Origin: Lachnospiraceae bacterium
GTDB taxonomy: Bacteria > Bacillota > Clostridia > Lachnospirales > Lachnospiraceae
NCBI GenBank assembly: GCA_017651385.1
Contig: JAGCCY010000334.1
Coordinates: forward strand, 1-10,564
Direction: 5' to 3'
DNA length: 10,564 nucleotides
The notes beneath the pieces are model-generated. The model was not told the origin of the DNA. It was given only the letters and a program-made list of their open reading frames with translations, and did not search any database. Every line of letters begins with the position of its first letter. Position 1 is the stretch's first letter. Positions 1 to 5,773 of this stretch are shown here, one piece after another. Made by a program: the position numbers and the translations under genes.

Positions 1-290
1 ACGGCGACAGCGTCGTATGCGTATTTTCACCCGAAGAGGAAAAGAATATCGTACTTCGTACCGAGGGCGGTATCTTCTTAAGATTCGGACTTGAAGAGAT
101 ACCCGAGAAAAAGAAGACTGCCGTGGGCGTCCGAGGTATGAAGCTTACAAAGGGCGATCGCGTTGAGGATGCCTATTTTACAAAGAACGCAGGCGACAAT
201 ATCATCGAGTACAACGGCCGTTCGTTCGATCTTCATTCAAAGGTAAAGCCCGGACACCGCGATTCCAAAGGTACCAAGATCAGGAGTTAG
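1..290 (+). CDS. Type IIA DNA topoisomerase A subunit (ParC/GyrA family), C-terminal end, partial
   Basis: Only the last 95 residues are present, read from position 3 to the TAG at 288-290; the start lies upstream of the window. The stretch reads as the last blade or blades of the GyrA/ParC C-terminal DNA-wrapping beta-propeller. Seen in sequence: a GGIFLRF strand, then TAVGVRGMKL followed by GDRVEDAYF, the repeated turn pattern of this domain, and a basic tail ending in GHRDSKGTKIRS. The family's subunit carries the active-site tyrosine, breaks and religates DNA, and the propeller bends DNA around the enzyme. The catalytic part is not visible, so ParC (topoisomerase IV) and GyrA cannot be separated with certainty. 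I lean to ParC, because a second such subunit with no GyrA-box-rich acidic tail is usual in clostridia. The stop lies 2 nt before rsmD, so the two are probably cotranscribed. Confidence 0.8.
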   Translation, partial: GDSVVCVFSPEEEKNIVLRTEGGIFLRFGLEEIPEKKKTAVGVRGMKLTKGDRVEDAYFTKNAGDNIIEYNGRSFDLHSKVKPGHRDSKGTKIRS

Positions 291-295
291 ATATG

Positions 296-850
296 ATGCG
301 AGTAATAGCGGGAACCGCCCGCAATTTAAAACTTGAAACGCCGGAAGGCCTTGATACACGGCCCACAACGGACAGGATCAAAGAAACTTTGTTTAACATC
401 CTTCAGTCCGACGTTCCCGGAAGCGTCGTGATAGACTTTTTTTCGGGGTCGGGAGCGCTTGGTATAGAAGCCCTGAGCAGAGGGGCAAAAAAAGCTTATC
501 TTGTGGATAACGGCAAAAAAGCCGCCGAATGTATAGTAAGAAACATAAAGCATACTCATTTTGAAGACAAGGCCGAATTTTTAAAGGAGGATTTTCTTTC
601 TTCCGTCTATCATATAAATGAGGCCCATATAGATATAGTGTTTATGGATCCGCCTTATGCAAGCGATTTTGTAAGACCTTTGCTTTTGGCACTCAAGGAT
701 AAAAGCTATATCGGCGAAGATACTCTTATAGTTGTCGAAAGTGCGCTCAACACTTCTTTTGACTATGTCGAAGATATGGGGTATACCATATTCAGAGAGA
801 AAAAATACAAGACAAACAAACATGTTTTCCTGTATCCTAAAAAGGCTTAA
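296..850 (+). CDS. rsmD: 16S rRNA (guanine966-N2)-methyltransferase RsmD
   Basis: This is an SAM-dependent N2-methyltransferase for G966 of 16S rRNA, acting on the assembled small subunit. From position 296 the product has 184 residues, a normal length. Seen: the N-terminal MRVIAGTARNLKL and TRPTTDRIKETLFN signatures, the SAM-binding motif I DFFSGSGALGIEAL (about 47-60), the acidic VDN loop that follows, and the catalytic motif IV DPPY (about 118-121), which is typical of amino-N-methyltransferases. Two ATGs lie in tandem at 293 and 296. AGGAG at 282-286 suits either (6 or 9 nt away); I chose the second because family members begin MRVIAG. The gene follows the topoisomerase gene by a few bases and its stop touches the coaD ribosome binding site. 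The rsmD–coaD pairing is conserved in Firmicutes. Confidence 0.95.
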   Translation: MRVIAGTARNLKLETPEGLDTRPTTDRIKETLFNILQSDVPGSVVIDFFSGSGALGIEALSRGAKKAYLVDNGKKAAECIVRNIKHTHFEDKAEFLKEDFLSSVYHINEAHIDIVFMDPPYASDFVRPLLLALKDKSYIGEDTLIVVESALNTSFDYVEDMGYTIFREKKYKTNKHVFLYPKKA

Positions 851-855
851 GGAGG
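851..855 (+). promoter_or_regulatory. Ribosome binding site deciding the coaD start
   Basis: GGAGG lies directly after the rsmD stop and 5 nt before ATG 861. The reading frame stays open upstream to at least 732, but only 861 has this site and gives the family's N-terminus. Confidence 0.85.
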
Positions 856-860
856 CAAAT

Positions 861-1349
861 ATGAAATCAGCGATATATCCGGGAACTTTTGACCCAATGA
901 CATACGGACATCTTGATATTATCAAAAGGGCTGCCAATATTTTTGACGAAGTCGTGGTCAGCGTGCTTGATAACAAGGAAAAAACTCCGTTGTTTTCTGT
1001 AGATGAACGTGTTAATATATTGAAAGAGGCGACAAAAGAACTTCCTAATGTAAAAATTGAGAGCTTTGGAGGCCTTTTGTCAGACTACTGTAAAGAGAAG
1101 AATATTTATGTTGTCGTAAGAGGTCTTCGTGCGGTCACGGACTTTGAATATGAACTTCAGATGTCCCAGATGAACCGTAAGCTTTCGGACAATAAGCTTG
1201 ATACCGTTTACTTCAACACAAGTTTAAAATATTCGTATTTAAGCTCTTCGTCGGTTAAACAGATCGCTCAGTTCGGCGGTGATCTTACCGACTTCGTACC
1301 GGAGTTCGTGGCTTTAAAGCTCTACTCGCTGTACGGACAAAATAAATAG
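861..1349 (+). CDS. coaD: Phosphopantetheine adenylyltransferase CoaD
   Basis: This enzyme transfers AMP from ATP to 4'-phosphopantetheine, giving dephospho-CoA, the fourth step of coenzyme A synthesis in the cytoplasm. The 162-residue product matches the usual length of about 160. Seen: the nucleotidyltransferase signature GTFDPMTYGH, with the (T/H)xGH ATP-binding motif as TYGH at 14-17; the VVRGLRAVTDFEYE block at about 85-98, which binds pantetheine phosphate; NRKL at about 105; and LSSSSVK at 127-133, corresponding to the ISSS nucleotide-binding motif. The open frame continues upstream inside rsmD, but 861 is the correct start because of the GGAGG site and the family N-terminus MKSAIYPGTFDP. 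It is translated directly after rsmD. Confidence 0.97.
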   Translation: MKSAIYPGTFDPMTYGHLDIIKRAANIFDEVVVSVLDNKEKTPLFSVDERVNILKEATKELPNVKIESFGGLLSDYCKEKNIYVVVRGLRAVTDFEYELQMSQMNRKLSDNKLDTVYFNTSLKYSYLSSSSVKQIAQFGGDLTDFVPEFVALKLYSLYGQNK

Positions 1350-1364
1350 ACCGAGGATAAAAAC

Positions 1365-1979
1365 ATGACCAGTAATATCGAAAGAACTATCGATGCCATC
1401 GAGGATTATCTTGCGAATTGCAAGTTTATGACCCTTTCCTCCACAAAGATCATTGTCAACAAAGAGGAAATTGACGAACTGATCAGAGAACTTAAGGCAG
1501 CAACTCCCGAAGAGATCAAACGTTATCAGAAGATAATCTCAAACAGAGACGCTATTTTAAACGACGCAAGACAGAAAGCGGAAGCACTTATCAATGAAGC
1601 CACCGTTCAGACCAACCAGCTGGTCAATGAGCATGAGATCATGACTCAGGCATATGCCAAGGCCAATGAGGTTGTCACAACGGCCACAAGACAGGCTCAG
1701 GATATACTTGACAGTGCCACCATCGAAGCCAATAACGTTAAGGCAGCCGCAGTTCAGTATACGGACGATCTTCTTGCAAGTCTTGAAGATATAATCACCC
1801 ATACGACTCAGCTTGCGGTCAGCAATTATAATGAGCTTATAGCTAATTTGAACAGTTGTAACGGTATTGTTAAGAGTAATCGTACAGAGCTTCATCCCGC
1901 CGAAGACGACGATCTTGAAAGCCTGGGACTCGACGAGGAAACCGATGCCAATAACGGTTCGGGGCTTAACATTATATAA
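1365..1979 (+). CDS. Coiled-coil protein of the DivIVA/ATP-synthase-b-like type, function unknown
   Basis: The product has 204 residues, with no signal peptide or membrane segment. Residues about 1-40 form a short folded-looking N-terminus (IDAIEDYLANCKF, then a short strand and helix). Residues about 48-160 are a long alanine-, glutamine- and glutamate-rich helix with little glycine or proline, strongly suggesting a coiled coil. The last ~28 residues are a disordered acidic tail (AEDDDLESLGLDEETD). Proteins of this look at this position after coaD in clostridia are, as I recall, labelled only 'ATPase' or 'V-type ATPase subunit H'. No nucleotide-binding motif is visible, so such a label is not supported here. 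A structural or cell-division/polarity scaffold is conceivable but is inference only. GAGG at 1353-1356 supports the ATG at 1365. The gene is 15 nt after coaD and is the last before the terminator. Confidence 0.8.
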   Translation: MTSNIERTIDAIEDYLANCKFMTLSSTKIIVNKEEIDELIRELKAATPEEIKRYQKIISNRDAILNDARQKAEALINEATVQTNQLVNEHEIMTQAYAKANEVVTTATRQAQDILDSATIEANNVKAAAVQYTDDLLASLEDIITHTTQLAVSNYNELIANLNSCNGIVKSNRTELHPAEDDDLESLGLDEETDANNGSGLNII

Positions 1980-2015
1980 ATTAAGCTTAAGGCATTGCGG
2001 TTCAATATGGATTTT

Positions 2016-2043
2016 AAAAAGAGTTGCGATGCAACTCTTTTTT
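2016..2043 (+). terminator. Intrinsic (rho-independent) terminator
   Basis: A 12-bp perfect stem is seen: AAAAAGAGTTGC (2016-2027), a GAT loop (2028-2030), then GCAACTCTTTTT (2031-2042), ending in a run of six T. The GC-containing core is GAGTTGC/GCAACTC. It lies 36 nt after the coiled-coil gene stop and ends the parC–rsmD–coaD run. Because the A-run mirrors the T-run, it could also act on the opposite strand, though no convergent gene is present. Confidence 0.9.
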
Positions 2044-2071
2044 ATCTTTCTAAAACAGACGGGGGATACTT

Positions 2072-2767
2072 ATGAGACTGGATAAATATATCTATGACAA
2101 TGTTATAATGTCGAGGAAAGATGCAAAAGAGGCCGTATTAAAGGGTTTTGTCACCGTAAACGGCGAAAGATCGCCCAGACCCAATCTTCAGATCACACCC
2201 GGAGTGGATGAGATCGCTTATAAGGGTAAGGTCATAAAGTATGAGCAGAATGTTTATTTTATGCTCAATAAACCCGAGGGTGTCGTTTCGGCCAATACGG
2301 ACGCACATATCCCGACGGTAATCGGACTTTTCAAAGAAGAAGGACGACGCAACCTTTCATGCGTGGGCAGGCTTGATAAGGATACAACGGGGCTTTTGAT
2401 CGTTACCGATGACGGAGATCTTATACACAGGCTTACAAGTCCGAGCAAACATGTATTTAAGGATTATCTTGTCACGGTCGCACACAGCTTGAGCGAAGAC
2501 GATATATCGAAACTTGAAAACGGAGTTGATATAAACGATCCTTCACCCACAATGCCCGCAAAGGTTAAGGCGATCGATGAGAACAATTACATCCTTTCGA
2601 TCTGCGAAGGCCGTTTTCATCAGGTGAAAAGAATGATGCTCGCGGTCGGTAATGAAGTTATAAAGCTGAAAAGACTTTCGATCGGAAACATAAAGCTTGA
2701 TGAATCGCTTAAACCCGGCGAGTACAGAAGGCTTACCGAAGATGAACTGAAAGAATTCGATCTTTAA
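2072..2767 (+). CDS. RsuA-type 16S rRNA pseudouridine synthase
   Basis: The product has 231 residues in the RsuA/RluB/RluE branch, which isomerises one uridine in rRNA to pseudouridine. Seen: an N-terminal S4 RNA-binding domain (about 1-50; MRLDKYIYDN, SRKDAKEAVLKGFVTVNG); the core-domain strand YFMLNKPEGVVS at about 62-73; the catalytic motif GRLDKDTTGLLIVTDDG at 99-115 with Asp102 as nucleophile; and GRFHQVKRMM at 180-189. The LDKDTTGLL form is that of RsuA (U516 of 16S rRNA) rather than the LDxNTEGL form of RluB, but the exact target is inferred. GGGGG at 2061-2065 precedes ATG 2072. It is the first gene after the terminator, with only 28 nt between them and no convincing promoter there. 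The SDR gene follows after 14 nt. Confidence 0.9.
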   Translation: MRLDKYIYDNVIMSRKDAKEAVLKGFVTVNGERSPRPNLQITPGVDEIAYKGKVIKYEQNVYFMLNKPEGVVSANTDAHIPTVIGLFKEEGRRNLSCVGRLDKDTTGLLIVTDDGDLIHRLTSPSKHVFKDYLVTVAHSLSEDDISKLENGVDINDPSPTMPAKVKAIDENNYILSICEGRFHQVKRMMLAVGNEVIKLKRLSIGNIKLDESLKPGEYRRLTEDELKEFDL

Positions 2768-2781
2768 AAGCGGAGGAAAAT

Positions 2782-3582
2782 ATGAACATTATCATAGTGA
2801 CCGGTGCATCATCCGGTATGGGACGTGAAACGGCAAGACAGCTTGACAGGATATATACGGACGGAATAGATGAGATCTGGCTTATAGCAAGACGCGTTGA
2901 GCGGCTTGAAGCTTTATCCAAAGAACTTACGCATAACTGTCATATACTCGATCTTGATCTTACAAAAGAGGCTTCTTTTGAAAAGCTTAAGCTCGAACTT
3001 GAACTTTTCAAGCCGAACATCAAGATGCTTGTCAATGCATCGGGCTTTGGCGTAAGCGGAAATTTTGCCGACTCGGATCTTGAAAAGCAGCTCGATATGA
3101 TAAAACTTAACTGTCTTGCGCTTACGCATGTAACGGGCCTCTGTCTTCCTTATATGCCCAATAATTCAAGGATCATCCAGTTTGCTTCTTCGGCTGCCTT
3201 TACGCCGCAGATCGGCTTCGGAATATATGCAGCCACAAAGGCATTCGTATTAAGCTTTTCGGAAAGCCTGAACGCAGAGCTTAAGGAAAGAAACATCTCG
3301 GTCACATCGGTGTGCCCCGGCCCCGTCGATACCGAGTTCTTTGACTCTTTCGAAGAAGGAAAGAACAATTTTGAATTTAAGAAATACTTTATGGCGAATG
3401 AGAAGGACGTTGTAAAAGAAGCGATAAAGGATTCTTATAAAAGACGTCCCACGTCGGTGTATTCGCTTCCGATGAAGGCATTCAAAGCCGTATCGGATTC
3501 CGTTCCGAACGAGGTCGTACTGTTTGCGATGGATAAATTAAAGAAAATGGAGAACAATGACAAGATAAATGAGCAAGAGTAA
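2782..3582 (+). CDS. Short-chain dehydrogenase/reductase (SDR family oxidoreductase)
   Basis: This is a 266-residue classical SDR with a single Rossmann fold. Seen: the cofactor loop TGASSGMG at 7-14; Arg37-Arg38 at the end of the second strand, which suggests preference for NADP(H); LDLDLT at about 56-61; NASG at 85-88, in place of the usual NNAG; the catalytic Ser136/137 region (FASSAAF); the catalytic YAATK at 149-153; and CPGPVDTEF at about 178-186 after the active site. The C-terminal ~60 residues are variable. The substrate cannot be read from sequence. GGAGGA at 2772-2777 precedes ATG 2782. Its last 14 nt overlap the next gene. The neighbours, RNA-modification and membrane proteins, give no metabolic hint. 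Confidence 0.92.
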   Translation: MNIIIVTGASSGMGRETARQLDRIYTDGIDEIWLIARRVERLEALSKELTHNCHILDLDLTKEASFEKLKLELELFKPNIKMLVNASGFGVSGNFADSDLEKQLDMIKLNCLALTHVTGLCLPYMPNNSRIIQFASSAAFTPQIGFGIYAATKAFVLSFSESLNAELKERNISVTSVCPGPVDTEFFDSFEEGKNNFEFKKYFMANEKDVVKEAIKDSYKRRPTSVYSLPMKAFKAVSDSVPNEVVLFAMDKLKKMENNDKINEQE

Positions 3583-4147
3583 TAAACCCAGAATATATAA
3601 GGGCGATTACGGATACATAAAGGCCCAGAAAAAAACGGAGATAATCAGAACGGCTGTGCTTTTGGCACTGCCTATCGCAATATATATTACAGGTTTTATA
3701 TCGACCGGAAGCAATCAGAACCTTCTTACTTTTGTGGCTGTGCTCGGCTGCCTTCCGATGGCGAGAAGCGCCGTAAGCATGGTGCTTTTCTTAAAAGCAA
3801 AAGAATGCTGTTCGGAAGAAACCTTTAAGAAGATCGTGGGCGCAGGCGTAAATGTGACTTATTACGATCTTTATTACACCACGTACAAGAAGAATTTTAC
3901 CGTCGCAAGCCTTCATCTTAAAAAAGGCTGCCTTATCGTGTTAACGGAGGATAAGGATGTCGATGCCGAGGCGTTTGAGGCACACCTTAAGGAAGTACTT
4001 AAAAACTGCGGCGGAGAGAAGATCTCGGTCAAGGTATTTACCGATACGGATAAATACATAGAAAGAGCAAGGGAATTAAATGCTCTTTCCGGAGAGGATG
4101 CGGATTATTCTTTTATCCTTGAAAATCTTTTGAGCGTATCCATTTAA
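3569..4147 (+). CDS. Small membrane protein with two predicted transmembrane helices, function unknown
   Basis: The product has 192 residues and I do not recognise the family. Seen: a basic, tyrosine-rich N-terminus (KPRIYKGDYGYIKAQKK, about 6-22), then two hydrophobic segments at about 28-45 and 51-75 joined by a short polar turn (STGSNQN). A soluble C-terminal domain of ~110 residues follows, with an alternating strand/helix look: TVASLHLKKGCLIVL at about 111-125, a helix at about 133-146, and ISVKVFTDTDKYIERA at about 152-167. The positive N-terminus suggests both termini are cytoplasmic. The start overlaps the SDR gene by 14 nt in another frame. The only purine-rich site (GGAG at 3549-3552) is 16 nt away, so translation is probably coupled to the upstream gene. 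It ends 9 nt before the RluA-family gene. Confidence 0.8.
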   Translation: MSKSNKPRIYKGDYGYIKAQKKTEIIRTAVLLALPIAIYITGFISTGSNQNLLTFVAVLGCLPMARSAVSMVLFLKAKECCSEETFKKIVGAGVNVTYYDLYYTTYKKNFTVASLHLKKGCLIVLTEDKDVDAEAFEAHLKEVLKNCGGEKISVKVFTDTDKYIERARELNALSGEDADYSFILENLLSVSI

Positions 4148-4156
4148 GGATTGTTT

Positions 4157-5143
4157 ATGAAAAGCTTTGAGATCAGAAAAGAAGATGAGGGTCAGACCCT
4201 GCTTAAGTATATAAAAAGGATCCTTTTATCGTCTAATGATTCTTTTATCTTTAAGATGCTTCGTAAGAAGAATTTTGTTTTAAACGATAAAAAGGCAACG
4301 GGTAATGAAAAACTTATTGAAGGTGATGTCGTAAAACTGTATTTATCCGACGACACCTTCAATAATTTTGCAAAAAGGGATAAAAAGATAAAGACCGATG
4401 AGTATATGGAAAGCTATGCACGGTTCGGAAACCCCGACATCGTGTATGAGGATAAGCACATCATCATCCTTAACAAACCCGTCGATATGCTCTCCCAAAA
4501 GGCTAAAAAGGACGATCTTTCCGCAAATGAATGGCTGATCGGATATCTTTTGTATAAAAAAGAATTAACGGCAGAAGACTTGAGTAACTTTATGCCGTCA
4601 GTTTGTAACAGGCTGGACAGAAATACGGGCGGAATGCTTCTTTTCGGAAGATCCGCTTTCGGAAGCAATGTATTGAACGAAATGCTCCGCGAAAGAACGC
4701 TCGATAAGTATTATCTGACCGCCGTAAAGGGAGAAGTTAAGGAAAAAGCCAACGTAAAAGCTTATCTTTCAAAGGATGAATCGAATAATACCGTTACGGT
4801 CTTACAAGAAAAGAAAGATGAAAGCTTCGATCTTATAAAGACCGAGTATATACCGGTCGAATATATCAAAAACTTAAACATCACATTTTTGAAGGTTAAG
4901 CTTATAACAGGAAGATCGCATCAGATAAGGGCTCATCTTGCGCATCTTAACCATCCCGTAATAGGAGATTTCAAATACGGAGACAAGGCGGTAAACGAAC
5001 GCTTCAAGAAGGAATATAAGATCGCAAACCAGATATTGTTCTGCACGGAGATGACGTTCCCGGATATGGAAAATTATCCGGAAGTTTCCGGAATGACATT
5101 TAAGATAAAAGAACCCCCGGTGTTTAACAGATTGAGAGGTTGA
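4157..5143 (+). CDS. RluA-family pseudouridine synthase (RluC/RluD-like)
   Basis: This enzyme isomerises uridine to pseudouridine in rRNA or tRNA. From ATG 4157 the product has 328 residues. Seen: an N-terminal S4-like domain (about 1-65; LLKYIKRIL, MLRKKNFVLNDKKA, GDVVKLYL); the core strand IVYEDKHIIILNKPVDMLSQ at about 95-114; the catalytic motif NRLDRNTGGMLLFG at 151-164 with Asp154 as nucleophile; a YYLTAVKG strand; and GRSHQIRAHLAHLNHPVIGD at 252-271, all diagnostic of the RluA family. S4 plus RluA core is the RluC/RluD layout, but the target cannot be assigned. A TTG at 4151 would add two residues. I prefer 4157 because AAGGA (4146-4150) lies 6 nt upstream of it. It ends one base before recU. 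Confidence 0.93.
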   Translation: MKSFEIRKEDEGQTLLKYIKRILLSSNDSFIFKMLRKKNFVLNDKKATGNEKLIEGDVVKLYLSDDTFNNFAKRDKKIKTDEYMESYARFGNPDIVYEDKHIIILNKPVDMLSQKAKKDDLSANEWLIGYLLYKKELTAEDLSNFMPSVCNRLDRNTGGMLLFGRSAFGSNVLNEMLRERTLDKYYLTAVKGEVKEKANVKAYLSKDESNNTVTVLQEKKDESFDLIKTEYIPVEYIKNLNITFLKVKLITGRSHQIRAHLAHLNHPVIGDFKYGDKAVNERFKKEYKIANQILFCTEMTFPDMENYPEVSGMTFKIKEPPVFNRLRG

Positions 5144-5144
5144 T

Positions 5145-5684
5145 ATGCCCACTTGGAATTCACGAGGCTTAAGAGGTTCGGCTTTTGAGGAAATGGTCAA
5201 CAGGACCAATGAACTTTACAGGGAAAAAGGACTTGCTCTGGTTCAGAAGATACCCACGCCGATCACCCCGATAGAGATCGATAAGGCCTCAAGACACATT
5301 ACACTTGCATATTTCGATCAGAAGAGTACCGTCGACTATATCGGAGCATGTCAGGGGATACCCATATGCTTTGATGCAAAAGAAAGCGCGGTCGAGACCT
5401 TCAGCCTTCAGAACATCCATGATCATCAGGTGGAGTTTATGATGGACTTTAAAAGGCAGGGCGGAGTTGCGTTCTTTTTACTGTATTTTACAAAAATGGA
5501 CCTTATGTATTTCTGCCCGATCGAGGAGATGAAGGTGTTTACCGACAGGGCGAAGAACGGAGGCCGCAAAAGCTTTAGACGGGAAGAATTGCGTGATGAC
5601 AGGTATCTTGATAAAAAGCCCGGGGTCATGGTGCCTTATCTTGACATGATCGATAAGTATCTGGTTGAGACTAAAAATGTTTAA
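5145..5684 (+). CDS. recU: Holliday junction resolvase RecU
   Basis: RecU is the Firmicutes Holliday junction-resolving endonuclease, acting in recombinational repair and chromosome segregation. The product has 179 residues, slightly shorter than Bacillus RecU (~200) because the N-terminal extension is missing. Seen: NSRGLRGSAFEEMVN near the start, the segment YFDQKSTVDYIG with Asp64, CFDAKES at 75-81, FSLQNIHDHQVEFM at about 86-99, GGVAFFLLYF at 106-115, and GRKSFRREEL later. By alignment from memory with B. subtilis RecU (Asp88, Glu101, Lys103), the equivalents are Asp64, Asp77 and Lys79, so the catalytic Glu is an Asp here. GAGAGG at 5134-5139 precedes ATG 5145. No terminator follows before the his promoter. 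Confidence 0.92.
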   Translation: MPTWNSRGLRGSAFEEMVNRTNELYREKGLALVQKIPTPITPIEIDKASRHITLAYFDQKSTVDYIGACQGIPICFDAKESAVETFSLQNIHDHQVEFMMDFKRQGGVAFFLLYFTKMDLMYFCPIEEMKVFTDRAKNGGRKSFRREELRDDRYLDKKPGVMVPYLDMIDKYLVETKNV

Positions 5685-5699
5685 ATTTTCAGAAAGTAC

Positions 5700-5728
5700 T
5701 TGACAATAATTTACTATGCTACTATGAT
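5700..5728 (+). promoter_or_regulatory. Sigma-70-type promoter of the his operon
   Basis: A perfect -35 TTGACA (5700-5705), a 17-nt spacer and -10 TATGAT (5723-5728, one change from TATAAT) are seen in the only sizeable intergenic gap, 89 nt between recU and hisZ. The expected start of transcription is near 5735, giving a leader of about 39 nt. That is far too short for a T-box or a his-leader-peptide attenuator. Confidence 0.88.
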
Positions 5729-5735
5729 AATTGGG

Positions 5736-5753
5736 TAGCACGTTAACGCACTA
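5736..5753 (+). promoter_or_regulatory. Candidate repressor operator at the his transcription start
   Basis: TAGCACGTTAACGCACTA is an imperfect palindrome with 14 of 18 positions symmetric and a perfect 8-bp core CGTTAACG. It lies at about +1 to +18 of the predicted transcript, where bound protein would block initiation. The central GTTAAC is shared with the E. coli TrpR operator (core CTAGTTAACTAG), and a TrpR-like family (YerC/HisR) is believed to regulate his genes in Firmicutes, so such a repressor is the natural candidate. This is inference; the regulator is not in the window. An overlapping repeat, TGCTAC (5717-5722) and GTAGCA (5735-5740), brackets the -10 hexamer. Confidence 0.5.
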
Positions 5754-5773
5754 AAGCATATTGTGAGGTTAAT

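Noticed and set aside
732..860. Upstream extension of the coaD frame inside rsmD
   Set aside because: The extra 43 residues have no family counterpart, and the GGAGG site points to ATG 861.
581..976. Minus-strand open frame of 131 codons across the rsmD–coaD junction
   Set aside because: It spans two certain genes in antisense and has no recognisable motif.
1867..2085. Forward 72-codon open frame across the coiled-coil gene end and the terminator
   Set aside because: It runs through the terminator hairpin, overlaps two genes and has no ribosome site.
5735..5773. T-box riboswitch or histidine attenuator before hisZ
   Set aside because: The leader is about 39 nt, with no T-box sequence, no histidine-rich leader peptide and no terminator hairpin.
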